This document shows positions 7,487 through 16,085 of a stretch of 64,000 nucleotides of DNA, one piece after another. Positions within the stretch are counted from its first letter, which is position 1. Every line of letters begins with the position of its first letter. The DNA is from Ensifer sp. IC3342 (GTDB taxonomy: Bacteria > Pseudomonadota > Alphaproteobacteria > Rhizobiales > Rhizobiaceae), in assembly GCF_020193655.1 (NCBI RefSeq), contig NZ_JADYVE010000001.1:1653111-1717110 (forward strand), read 5' to 3'. Position numbers and translations under genes: made by a program. The notes below the pieces were generated by a model, which saw only the letters and a program-made list of their open reading frames with translations, was not told where the DNA came from and ran no database searches.

Positions 7487-10009
7487 CTATCTCCACCCCG
7501 CTTGCGGAAAGAGCCCGATCACGGGAAAGGTGACGGCGGCTGTGATCACGAGGAAATGCCAGAAGAGCACCACGTTGCTGAGATCAGCGTCGTATTGGGG
7601 TGTCAGCCGGCCTGCGAAACTGCGCGCCAGGCAATAGACTTGCATGACGGCCCCGACGGCAGCATGAGCGAGCACCCATATGACCAGGATCCAGACAATG
7701 GCAGGATAGACATGCGTTGTTGGCTGCATCGCGTGCGCCCGGGGCCCCTCGAGGGCGGCGACGCTTGCAGCGCAGGTCAGAGTGAACGAGCCCGTGAGAC
7801 AAAGCCGCATAAAGAGCACATCGCCTTTGGCGTTATACCATCGAGCCAGAACAACCAGGCCCCATGCCATCGCGAAGAGCGCCAGCGCCAGCAGTGGCCA
7901 GACTGCGCCCGGGCCAGCTATGCCGCCGGTGAAATCCGGGTGGATCGTCCAGTAGAAAAAATATCCGAAGACGAGGCTCGCGAATGCTGTGCTGTCGCCG
8001 ACCATGGTGATGAACATTGCCCACCAACCGACGGAAGTCGGGCCCGAGGCGTAAATGGGCAAGGTGAGACCCAGGCCGACGTCTTTCGCCGGTTTTTCCG
8101 GTATCTCGGCCGTTCCGGTCCAAAGCCACCAGATGATGGCTGTGAAGGCGGCCATCGCAGCCACAAATGAAGCGATCCACCAATGAAAGGTGAGGGCGAC
8201 AAAGGCTGCACCGAGCGACGCAGCCGAGATGATCGCGAGGTAGGATGTTCCGCCGACGCGCAGGACTTGCAGGGGCCTGGCATCGAGGACGGAGGTGACT
8301 AGTCCCTCTCGCCGGCCCTCCTCTGCGTCAGGGAGGTAGCCGCGGCCTTCGCTGATGTCGCGCATCAAAGTTTTCTGGTCCCACAGCGGATATCGGCTCG
8401 TGATCGCGGGAATGGAACGTACGCCCCAGTTCTCCTCAGGTTCCGAAATCCATTCGAGCGTGCCGGCCTTCCAGGGGTTCAACTCGCCCCGGCGGTAACG
8501 ATGCTTGGGACGGAGCACATCGAAGACGACGAGCAGCACGCCGGAGGCGAAGACGAAGGCGCCCGTAGTGGAGATCAGGTTGAGCCAATCCCAGCGTAGT
8601 TCCGCTTGATAGGTGTACACCCTGCGCGGCATGCCGCGCAGGCCCATCAGGTGCATTGGAAAGAATGCGACGTTGAAGCCGGAAAACATCAGCCAGAAGG
8701 CTACGCGTCCGAGTACATCGGAGAGGTGTTTCGCGTCGATGAGTGGATAGTAATAGTAGATCCCGGCTGTGACCGGAAACAGCATGCCGCCGATCAGCAC
8801 GTAATGGAGATGCGCGACGACAAAATATGTGTCGTGCGCCTGCCAGTCGAAGGGTGCGAGCGCCACCATCACGCCTGTAAAGCCGCCGATGACGAAGATG
8901 GCAATTCCACCGGTGCCGAATAGCATCGGGACCGAGAAGATGACCCGGCCGGCAAGCATGGTCGCAATGAAGACGAAAATCTGCACACCCGTCGGAATGG
9001 CCACGGATTCCGATGCCGCCGAGAAAAAAGCCAACGAGATCTGCGGCATCCCCGTTGTAAACATGTGGTGGACCCACAAGCCGAAGGACAGAAAGCCCGT
9101 GCCGACTGCGGCGAGAACGATCCAGGAGTATCCGACGATCGGCCGTTGCGAAAACGTCGGCACGATCATGGCCATTAATGCAATCGCCGGCAGGAAAATG
9201 ATGTAGACCTCCGGATGACCGAATATCCAGAACAAGTGTTGCCATAAAAGCGGATCGCCTCCACGTTCAGCGTCGAAGAACGGCCAATCGAACATTCGCT
9301 GCATCTCGAACAGGATGTCTCCGGCAATCAGCGGCGGAAAGGCAAACAGGATCATTCCCGCGACGATCAGCAGGTACCAGGCAAACAGGGGCATCAAGTT
9401 GATGCGCATGCCGGGCGCGCGGCATTTCATGATGCCGACGATCAACTCGACCGCCGCCGCTATCGAGGCGATCTCGATGAATGACAGGCCGAGCAGCCAG
9501 ATGTCAGCGCCCACGCCGGACAATTCGGGGTCGGTTGCGAGCGGCGGATACATGAACCACCCGGACGAGGGGGCCGCGTCAAAAAAAATGGAGCCGCACA
9601 CGAAGACGCCGCCGATCAAGAAACTCCAGAAGCCGAAAGCACCGAGCCGCGGAAATGGCAGTTCTCTCGCGCCCAGCATCGGCGGCAAGAGGAAGATCGC
9701 CGCAGCCTCGAAGATCGGCACGGCGAAGAGGAACATCATCACCGTTCCGTGGAGTGTGAAGGCCTGATTGTAGAAATTCGCGGAAAGCAGGTCGCTTTCG
9801 GGGGTCGCCAGTTGCAAACGCACCAACAACGCCAGAACGCCGCCGAACAGCATGAACGCGAATGCCGCCGCCGAATACCATAGCCCGACTTGAAAGTTGT
9901 TGACCGAAGTCCAGTAACGCCAGCCGCTCGGGTTTGCCCAAACTGCACGCAATCGCTCTTCCTGCGCTTGGCGGATCTCGCGCGTTTGCGTGTCGGGCCG
10001 AATACTCAT
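7487..10009 (-). CDS. ctaDE: Fused cytochrome c oxidase subunits I and III
   Basis: An 840-residue protein. Residues 1 to about 550 are subunit I and about 590-840 are subunit III. Visible ligands: H87 and H402 (low-spin heme), H265, H314 and H315 (copper B), H400 (high-spin heme) and Y269 in HPEVY. The proton-channel positions are unusual. The site that is Lys in the K channel of classical aa3 oxidases is Gln (Q343), and the D-channel entrance Asp is Glu (E116). The III part has the expected seven-helix hydrophobicity. Its ATG overlaps the coxB stop (ATGA). I+III fusion is known in some caa3 oxidases. The second oxidase in this window has the subunits separate. Confidence 0.9.
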   Translation of the reverse strand: MSIRPDTQTREIRQAQEERLRAVWANPSGWRYWTSVNNFQVGLWYSAAAFAFMLFGGVLALLVRLQLATPESDLLSANFYNQAFTLHGTVMMFLFAVPIFEAAAIFLLPPMLGARELPFPRLGAFGFWSFLIGGVFVCGSIFFDAAPSSGWFMYPPLATDPELSGVGADIWLLGLSFIEIASIAAAVELIVGIMKCRAPGMRINLMPLFAWYLLIVAGMILFAFPPLIAGDILFEMQRMFDWPFFDAERGGDPLLWQHLFWIFGHPEVYIIFLPAIALMAMIVPTFSQRPIVGYSWIVLAAVGTGFLSFGLWVHHMFTTGMPQISLAFFSAASESVAIPTGVQIFVFIATMLAGRVIFSVPMLFGTGGIAIFVIGGFTGVMVALAPFDWQAHDTYFVVAHLHYVLIGGMLFPVTAGIYYYYPLIDAKHLSDVLGRVAFWLMFSGFNVAFFPMHLMGLRGMPRRVYTYQAELRWDWLNLISTTGAFVFASGVLLVVFDVLRPKHRYRRGELNPWKAGTLEWISEPEENWGVRSIPAITSRYPLWDQKTLMRDISEGRGYLPDAEEGRREGLVTSVLDARPLQVLRVGGTSYLAIISAASLGAAFVALTFHWWIASFVAAMAAFTAIIWWLWTGTAEIPEKPAKDVGLGLTLPIYASGPTSVGWWAMFITMVGDSTAFASLVFGYFFYWTIHPDFTGGIAGPGAVWPLLALALFAMAWGLVVLARWYNAKGDVLFMRLCLTGSFTLTCAASVAALEGPRAHAMQPTTHVYPAIVWILVIWVLAHAAVGAVMQVYCLARSFAGRLTPQYDADLSNVVLFWHFLVITAAVTFPVIGLFPQAGWR

Positions 10010-11004
10010 TTGAGTCCCTTCAGATAGTTGGCGATGGCACTGATCTCTTCCGGTGGCAGCATCCGAAAGGACGGCATTCGGGTTCCCGGCTTCAGGACGT
10101 CCGGTTCCGAAATAAAACGAGCAATCGCCTCCTCGGTGTTGGGGAGGATGCCTGCGCCAACCGTCTCTCTTGCGCCAAGATGAGACAGATCCGGACCGAC
10201 CGATCCATGCGCTTCCGTGCCGTCAATGCGATGGCAGCTTCCGCAACCGTGTCTCAGGAAGAGATCCTGACCGGGGGCTGCCGCACTCGCCGGTCGGCGC
10301 GACTGGGTAGCCAGCCAACGATCGAAGTCCTCCGGCATCATCGCCACGGCGGAAAAGGCCATCAGTGCATGCGACGTGCCGCAAAACTCCGCGCATGCGC
10401 CCCTATAGGTACCCGCCCTGTTTGCCAGAACGGAGAGCGTATTCGTACGCCCCGGTATCATGTCCATCTTGCCGCCGAGCGATGGTATCCAGAACGAGTG
10501 GACGACATCGTCGCTGCGCAGCACGAATTCGACAGGCTCACCCACGGGTAGCCTGACCTCGTTGGCTGAGATAGCCGGCGGCTTCGCCGACCTGTGATAG
10601 ACGACGCGCCACCAAAACTGGGAACCGGTTATTTCGATGCGCAAGGCGCCGTCAGTCGCAGGGCGCAAACCAGGCATCAACCAAAGCGCGTATGTCAGCA
10701 GCCCGAAGAGTACCGTCGAGGAAAAAACCGGTCCTGCCCACAGGATGAGCTTGCCAGCCGCATCTTCGCTCCACGTCGGACGGCGATCCCGTATGGCGTA
10801 AACAAGCAGGCCGACTACTGCGACCCATATGAGCGCACCGGTGCCCACAAGAACCCAGAATAGTAACGAAGTGGCGTCGGCTTCCGATCCGGCGGTGTCG
10901 AGCGCAGATTGACGTCCGGCGCATCCGCAGCCAAAAAGCGGCGAGACCGCCGCAATGCGCGCAACCGCCGAGCGGCGCTGCTGAGGATGGCAACCAAAAA
11001 CCAC
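10006..11004 (-). CDS. ctaC: Cytochrome c oxidase subunit II with C-terminal cytochrome c domain
   Basis: A 332-residue caa3-type subunit II. The N-terminus has a signal region with cysteines (GCGCAG near residue 25), possibly a lipoprotein, then two membrane helices. The copper A ligands are H169, C204, E206, C208, H212 and M215. A fused cytochrome c domain carries CGSCH at 254-258 with a likely axial M310. The first codon is read as GTG at 11004 with a weak ribosome site, so the exact start is uncertain. It is the first gene of the operon, and an EcfG-type promoter lies at 11046-11070. Confidence 0.85.
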   Translation of the reverse strand: MVFGCHPQQRRSAVARIAAVSPLFGCGCAGRQSALDTAGSEADATSLLFWVLVGTGALIWVAVVGLLVYAIRDRRPTWSEDAAGKLILWAGPVFSSTVLFGLLTYALWLMPGLRPATDGALRIEITGSQFWWRVVYHRSAKPPAISANEVRLPVGEPVEFVLRSDDVVHSFWIPSLGGKMDMIPGRTNTLSVLANRAGTYRGACAEFCGTSHALMAFSAVAMMPEDFDRWLATQSRRPASAAAPGQDLFLRHGCGSCHRIDGTEAHGSVGPDLSHLGARETVGAGILPNTEEAIARFISEPDVLKPGTRMPSFRMLPPEEISAIANYLKGLK

Positions 11005-11045
11005 GGCAATGTCCGTTTTTCAGCGCATAAACCAGTCTGCGAAGG

Positions 11046-11070
11046 AACCGCTGATTGCGTTCAAAGTTCC
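11046..11070 (-). promoter_or_regulatory. EcfG/RpoE2-type promoter of the first oxidase operon
   Basis: Minus strand GGAAC (11070-11066), 17 bases, GTT (11048-11046). It is 41 bases from the GTG start of ctaC. Confidence 0.8.
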
Positions 11071-11080
11071 GCTGCTCGCC

Positions 11081-11794
11081 TCAGAGTCCGAAGGGGAATG
11101 TCTCCGGCACGCCCGGGCTAATATGCTCAGGCATCAGAGGGGTAACCGGTGTCGTCAGGTCGAACCAGGCGTACGCATCGAACTGATGCGGCAACGATGC
11201 ATGGGCATAGTGGCTCATGCGTTCGGTCTCTGGCCTGTAGATGACGCCGATGAATCGTTCGAGTTTCGGCTCATCGAGGCGCCGGCGCAGAGCATCGTCG
11301 CGCGAGAAATCGAGCAGAAAGCGATCAACATGCGAGTCATGAAAGACGCGTTCGTAGCTGCCGGGTAGGGAAGGCTGGATTTCCTTCATCTCGATTTCGC
11401 CGTCCCAGGCGCTTGCGGCCGCCACCTTGCCGCCGTGGGTTCCGAAACCGATCAATGCTGCCTCATCCCCGAAACGTTCGCGGCAAAGCTGACCGATGTT
11501 CAACTCGTCACGCGCTGCTCCCATCTCCGTGTGGCGCGCATCGCCGATATGGGAATTGTGCGCCCACACGACGGCCTTCGAGCCGGGGCCGCGCGACTCC
11601 AGGAGGCGTTCGAGCGTTTCGAACATGTGTCCGTCGCGCAAGTTCCAGGAATCGGCACCGGCGTAATACATGGTTCGGTAGTATCGTTCGGCCGAGGCAA
11701 CCAGCCGGGCATTCTGTGTCGCGTCGAAAAGCTGGTCCCTGTCACTGTCTGTCGCTTCCAGGCGTCGCTCAAGAAGCTCGCGGCATTGACTCAC
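11081..11794 (-). pseudogene. Erythromycin-esterase-family protein, N-terminally truncated
   Basis: 237 codons match the C-terminal half of erythromycin-esterase-like proteins (normally 400-450 residues). Visible elements are RYYRTMYYAGADSWNLRD, VVWAHNSHIGDA, GFGTHGGKVAAASAWDG, the SLPGSYE segment and IGVIYRPETER. The N-terminal half of the fold is absent. The only start is a GTG at 11794 with no clear ribosome site. Homology ends where a catalase fragment on the other strand begins, so both genes seem cut by one rearrangement. It is probably not functional, though a short product is possible. Confidence 0.75.
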
Positions 11795-12228
11795 ACCGAC
11801 GGCGCCGATGCGTCGATTTTGAACGCCGTGACGACGGCGGTCACGACAGAAGGGCCGTGTTCGAACTCGTCGCCCCGAAGGTCGGCGGCATTACGGCCTC
11901 GGACGGGGAGTGGATACAGGCGCACCAAATGATCGAAGGAGGCCCGTCGGTACTCTACGATGCGGTAGTCCTCCTGCCTTCGGCTGAAGCGGTTTCGGAA
12001 CTGGTGGAGGTCGCAGCGGCGCGGGATTTCGTTGCCGACGCCTTCGCCCATTGCAAGTACATCGGCTACGTCGAGGCAGCCGTGCCCCTGCTGGCAAGAA
12101 CCGGCATCACCGACTCTCTCGACGAGGGGACAATCAGTCTCGGAGATGCCAAGAGTGTAGGGGCCTTTGTCAAAAGTCTCGGCAGCTTGCGTGTTTGGGC
12201 GAGGAAGCCTTCGGTCAAGCTGAAGTAG
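11790..12228 (+). pseudogene. C-terminal remnant of a large-subunit (KatE/HPII-type) catalase
   Basis: Only the C-terminal flavodoxin/GATase-like domain of a large catalase remains. One frame reads TDGADASILNAVTTAVTTEG (ending about 11850). After a frame change the sequence continues as AVFELVAPKVGG, then GPSVLYDAVVLLPS and FVADAFAHCKYIG to a stop at 12228. The heme domain is entirely missing and a frameshift lies inside the fragment, so it cannot make catalase. It abuts the truncated esterase head to head. Confidence 0.75.
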
Positions 12229-12239
12229 TGGCGCCTGCC

Positions 12240-12264
12240 GGAAGCGGAAGGAAAGGTGACGGTT
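12240..12264 (+). promoter_or_regulatory. Near-match EcfG-type box upstream of the 91-residue gene
   Basis: GGAAG (one mismatch) at 12240-12244, 17 bases, GTT at 12262-12264. It is 45 bases from the ATG at 12310. Spacing is identical to the exact boxes, but the mismatch falls in the -35 element. Confidence 0.35.
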
Positions 12265-12309
12265 TCCGCCCGTGACTGCTCTCGAATACCAACAGCAATG
12301 GAGAGAGTA

Positions 12310-12585
12310 ATGGAGGACTCACAAGCGATTTCCCGGCCTCAGCAAACCTCCGACTATCCGGGACGCCAGACAGACTGCGTTGCAGCGCTCAGGCCGGCCG
12401 TATCCGACCTGGCCGCAACCTCCCATGAAAGCGTTGTTGCAGCAATCGGTGGAGAGATGACGGACGAATTGCTCGCGCTCGCCCATAGAGCAGAAGCGGC
12501 AGGCTGGACTTTCGAAGAGGCATCGGCGGCGATTGAAACGCTTGCACGGGAATATGAGGGCGCCAAGGGCACGATTTTCGATTGA
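12310..12585 (+). CDS. Small hypothetical protein
   Basis: A 91-residue soluble protein. The C-terminal two thirds (ESVVAAIGGEMTDELLALA, then FEEASAAIETLAREYEGAKG) is predicted to be helical. The N-terminal third is polar and disordered-looking. No family is recognised. The start at 12310 is preferred because GGAGAG sits 4-9 bases upstream; ATG 12298 is in frame but has poorer spacing. It lies just after the catalase remnant and may have been its neighbour before the rearrangement. Confidence 0.6.
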   Translation: MEDSQAISRPQQTSDYPGRQTDCVAALRPAVSDLAATSHESVVAAIGGEMTDELLALAHRAEAAGWTFEEASAAIETLAREYEGAKGTIFD

Positions 12586-12651
12586 GCAAAGACCAAGGCC
12601 GATCGTTTTCACCGAGTTGCGCCCTGAGGTCAACGCACCGGCGATTGCGGT

Positions 12652-12676
12652 GGAACCTCCCTCGACGGGGCTAGTT
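12652..12676 (+). promoter_or_regulatory. EcfG/RpoE2-type promoter of the pyruvyl transferase operon
   Basis: GGAAC 12652-12656, 17 bases, GTT 12674-12676. It ends 24 bases before the TTG start at 12701. Confidence 0.8.
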
Positions 12677-12700
12677 AGATGAACCGAGAGGTAGAGGCCA

Positions 12701-13765
12701 TTGGCAAAGCTTGGTGTCCTGACATTTCACAGCTGCATCAACTACGGATCGTTCTGGCAGGCACGCTGTCTCGTGCAAGGTCTTCGCTCTCTGGGCGCCA
12801 AACCTGTCGTCCTCGACCATCGTTCCGACCGGGTCAGCCGTGCCGAGTGGCGGTGCGCACTGCAGCCGCTGCGGCCTGCGAGGACTGCTCGGCCGGACAT
12901 CTCGCTTTACGCCTCGAAGATCAGGAAGTTCCTGAGCGCGTTCGCATCATTTCCGCTCAGCGCAGCGTTTGCGCTTGACGAGCCGTTCACCCCCGAAGAT
13001 TGCGATCTAGTCATCGTCGGCAGCGACGAAGTCTGGAACTTACGCCATCCCTGGTACGGCGGGGTTCCGCTCTTCTATGGGGAAGGGCTATCTGCAAAGA
13101 GGCTTGTTTCCTACGCGGCGACGTTCGGAAGTCATCCCGCTGCGAACGGGCTTGAGAGCTACTGGGCGGATAAGCTGCAGCGATTTCATGCCATTTCCGT
13201 GCGCGACGATAACTCGAGGACAATCATCGAAAGGGCGCTTGGACGTGAGGCTGCACTCGTTCTCGATCCATGTCTGCAATTTCCTGAGACCATCACGACT
13301 GGTCGAAACGTTTTCGATCCCGGCACCTACATTGCCATCTACGGGCACTCTTTTCCGTCCTGGTTTCAACAGGAGGCTCGCCGTTGGGCAGCATCGCGCT
13401 CGCTCCGTCTCGTCAGCATAGGCTATCGCAACGAGTGGGCGGACGAGCAGTGGCTCGATGGCGGTCCCTATGAGTTCGCCGGCTTCATCGCCGAAGCCGA
13501 GGCTGTCGTCACGAACTTCTTCCATGGCTGCGTATTCGCGCTTGTTAACGCCAAACCGTTTGCCTGCGCCCTGTCTGACTACCGTTCCAACAAGATTCGC
13601 GACCTCGCTCACTTGGTTGGTGCGCAACGACACGTGGTGTCGCAGAGGACGCCTCAAGCGGGTTACGAGGCCATTCTCGGCGACGTGCCGGAGCCAGCCA
13701 TCGCCCATCGACTTGCCGAACTGCGCCGCCAATCGCGGAACTATCTGACCGATGTCCTCGAATGA
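12701..13765 (+). CDS. Polysaccharide pyruvyl transferase family protein
   Basis: A 354-residue protein of the PF04230 type. These enzymes add ketal-linked pyruvate from phosphoenolpyruvate to sugars of exopolysaccharides or cell-wall polymers. Family features seen are an N-terminal Rossmann-like start (GVLTFHSCINYGS), VIVGSDEVWNLR, FYGEGLSAKRLVSYAATFG, ISVRDDNS and a late VVTNFFHGCVFALV with the conserved His. It begins at TTG 12701 with GAGG upstream. It overlaps the next gene by 14 bases, so the two are translationally coupled, a pairing common in capsule and exopolysaccharide loci. Confidence 0.85.
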   Translation: MAKLGVLTFHSCINYGSFWQARCLVQGLRSLGAKPVVLDHRSDRVSRAEWRCALQPLRPARTARPDISLYASKIRKFLSAFASFPLSAAFALDEPFTPEDCDLVIVGSDEVWNLRHPWYGGVPLFYGEGLSAKRLVSYAATFGSHPAANGLESYWADKLQRFHAISVRDDNSRTIIERALGREAALVLDPCLQFPETITTGRNVFDPGTYIAIYGHSFPSWFQQEARRWAASRSLRLVSIGYRNEWADEQWLDGGPYEFAGFIAEAEAVVTNFFHGCVFALVNAKPFACALSDYRSNKIRDLAHLVGAQRHVVSQRTPQAGYEAILGDVPEPAIAHRLAELRRQSRNYLTDVLE

Positions 13766-15182
13766 ACGCCTGACGCCACGTGATGGCACCTCACTCGCAC
13801 CGGGGCAGATGGATGCATCGGGGCTGTGCATCGGCTGCGGCGCCTGCATGGCGCAATCTGGCGCCGCCGCCGCGATGCGGCTGGATCATTTTGGGCAGTT
13901 CAAACCGACGGCATCCCGCCACCCGCGCGGCTTCGACGAGCTGTGTCCGTTTTCGCCCGATGCCTGGAACGAAGACGATATCGCTCGTGAGCGGTTTGCA
14001 TCGGCAAGATACAGCGACCCGCACATCGGGCGCTTCGAGGCCGCCTATGTAGGGTATGTCCGCGAACGCACCTTTCGGACCGACGGCAGTTCCGGCGGTA
14101 TGGCAAGCTGGATGGCGACCTCGCTTCTGGAAGAAGACCTCGTCGACGGTGTCGCTCACGTGGTTCCGCGATGCGAGGACTCCAAGCCCCTGTTTCACTA
14201 CCGCATATCGCGGACCGCGGAGGACATACGCGCGGGCGCGAAGTCGCGCTACTACCCAGTGGAACTGTCCGCAGTAATCAATGAAATGAGACGTTGCCCC
14301 GGTCGCTACGCAGTCGTCGGAATCCCATGTTTCATCAAGGCCCTGCATCTTTTGTGCCGGCAGGATCCGCTGCTACGCGAGCGTCTTGCCTTCACGCTCG
14401 GACTCTTCTGCGGACACATGAAGAGCACTCGTTTCGTCGAGAGCATCGCATGGCAGCTGGGGGAAAGAATCGACGCTGTCGCGGATGTCGATTTCAGGCT
14501 CAAGGACACTGGGAGGCCAGCGAACTGGTACACGGCGCACCTCGTCATGAAGGACGGGAGCACCCGGAGCAAGGACTGGTGGCATCTGGCCGACGGAGAC
14601 TGGGGGGCGGGCTTCTTCCAGAACGCCGCATGCAATTTCTGCGACGACGTCGTTGCCGAAACTGCCGACATCTCCTTTGGCGATGCCTGGGTAGAACCCT
14701 ACGCGTCCGACGGTCGTGGTACCAATGTCGTCGTCGTTCGCTCTCCTCTGCTCCGATCTCTCGTCGACCGCGCGCGTAATGAAGGGCGGCTCGAATTGCA
14801 GGAGGTCGACAGCGCATTCGTGGTCAGAACACAGGCTGCCGGCTTCAGGCAGAGACGGGAAGGTCTCGCCTTTCGCCTGAGCCGGCCGCGCCGGGGCGTC
14901 ACGCCGAGGAAGCGCGTCGCCCCGCAAAAGGCCGGGCTTGGTGCCCGACGGATGGCGATCTACTGGTTGCGCACCTTGGTCAGTGCGCAAAGCCACCGCG
15001 TGTTTCGACTTGCCAGGATATTGCATTGGCCCCAGATTTATATTCGCTGGGCCTCGACGATGCTCGCCCTTTACCAGGGAGTGACCTATTCGCGCGGCTG
15101 GATCGGAAGGCTTGCCTCCCGCATCTGCCCGGAAACGACCGGCTCGGGCAGGACATCGAGCGATGACGGACCGGGCGCATAG
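13752..15182 (+). CDS. FrhB-like (coenzyme F420 hydrogenase beta subunit family) iron-sulfur protein
   Basis: A 476-residue protein. A 4Fe-4S motif is visible at C26, C29 and C32 (CIGCGAC) with a fourth Cys at 65 in CPFSP. The FrhB N and C domains follow (TDGSSGGMASWMAT, VGIPCFIKAL, LGLFCGHMKS, FGDAWVEPY). Members in polysaccharide clusters sit next to pyruvyl transferases and are thought to be flavin/iron-sulfur oxidoreductases acting on sugars rather than true F420 enzymes; the reaction here is unknown. It overlaps the upstream gene by 14 bases, and its last 97 bases overlap the convergent glycosidase gene. Confidence 0.85.
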   Translation: MSSNERLTPRDGTSLAPGQMDASGLCIGCGACMAQSGAAAAMRLDHFGQFKPTASRHPRGFDELCPFSPDAWNEDDIARERFASARYSDPHIGRFEAAYVGYVRERTFRTDGSSGGMASWMATSLLEEDLVDGVAHVVPRCEDSKPLFHYRISRTAEDIRAGAKSRYYPVELSAVINEMRRCPGRYAVVGIPCFIKALHLLCRQDPLLRERLAFTLGLFCGHMKSTRFVESIAWQLGERIDAVADVDFRLKDTGRPANWYTAHLVMKDGSTRSKDWWHLADGDWGAGFFQNAACNFCDDVVAETADISFGDAWVEPYASDGRGTNVVVVRSPLLRSLVDRARNEGRLELQEVDSAFVVRTQAAGFRQRREGLAFRLSRPRRGVTPRKRVAPQKAGLGARRMAIYWLRTLVSAQSHRVFRLARILHWPQIYIRWASTMLALYQGVTYSRGWIGRLASRICPETTGSGRTSSDDGPGA

Positions 15183-16057
15183 CGCGCCGTCATCTCCGCG
15201 CAGAAATCGGCAAACTCCTCCGGCACGACAGGCGCGCTCGTATGGTGTGGCGCCATGCCCCGGTGCTCGGGGGTGAAGCAGAACGTGATTGTGACGTCGA
15301 ATTCTTCAAGGGCCGCCATTTGGCGATCAAACCAGGCCAGCGCGTTAGGCTGGAAGCGGTCAGCCCAGGATAAGCCGGTGCGCAGGTGCGTGACGCCAAG
15401 GCGCCTCATCCATGAAACGGCGTCGTCAAGCCGCGGATCCTCGAAATGGAACCATTGCACGAGCCCGATCTCAGGCGTATGCCGGGCAAACTCTTCAAGT
15501 GCCAATTTGGGCGTGCCGTCCTCGCGCAAGAGACCCATGTAGAAATGCCGGTAGTAGGACGAGCCCTCGGCCTCCTTGTGACGCGTGGTCGCGCCCCAAG
15601 CGCGCGGCAGGTCGTAGAGGCTGTACCACTGGATCCGCTCGACCTTGCCTTTGAGCAACTCAGCTGTCTTCCGCAGTCCCCAAAGCTGCACTTCCTCGGC
15701 GCCGAAGGTCGAAACACCAACCTCACTGATCCATATCGGCAAATCGGTCACGGCACGCAGTTCCTCGACCTTCCGTGGCCATTCCTCGATTTGCCAGAGG
15801 TTCCAGTCGAGCGGAAAGCCATGCGCCGCCACGGCATCAACGTGGTCGAGGACGCCATAGGATTTCATCAGGGCCATGAAATCTGGATCGATCGGCGAAA
15901 TTCCGCCAAGCACCCGCCTGAGGCCGGGATTGATGTGTCGAATGGCATCGGCGGCCAGCTTGGCCATATTTGCAAAACGACTCCAGTCCGGATCAATCTC
16001 CGGATCCCAGTGCGACTTGTTGTTCGGCTCGTTCCAGATCATGGCCGCTTCGATCAT
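15086..16057 (-). CDS. Glycoside hydrolase (clan GH-A, beta-xylosidase-like) with apparently permuted barrel
   Basis: A 323-residue cytoplasmic protein. WNEPNN with acid/base E10 stands almost at the N-terminus. The probable nucleophile is E112 in WISEVGVS, with YSLYDLPRAWG after it. In clan-A barrels, WNEP ends strand 4. Here the sequence expected before it (strands 1-3: IGLVQWFHFEDP, THLRTGLSWADRF, VTITFCFTPEHRG) comes after strand 8. The barrel therefore looks circularly permuted rather than truncated. There is no signal peptide. It is the third gene of the inositol-3-phosphate synthase operon, 28 bases after the phosphatase, and is convergent with and overlaps the FrhB-like gene. Confidence 0.75.
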   Translation of the reverse strand: MIEAAMIWNEPNNKSHWDPEIDPDWSRFANMAKLAADAIRHINPGLRRVLGGISPIDPDFMALMKSYGVLDHVDAVAAHGFPLDWNLWQIEEWPRKVEELRAVTDLPIWISEVGVSTFGAEEVQLWGLRKTAELLKGKVERIQWYSLYDLPRAWGATTRHKEAEGSSYYRHFYMGLLREDGTPKLALEEFARHTPEIGLVQWFHFEDPRLDDAVSWMRRLGVTHLRTGLSWADRFQPNALAWFDRQMAALEEFDVTITFCFTPEHRGMAPHHTSAPVVPEEFADFCAEMTARYAPGPSSLDVLPEPVVSGQMREASLPIQPRE

Positions 16058-16085
16058 CAGTGCCCTCCGTGCTTCTTCCGTTGCA

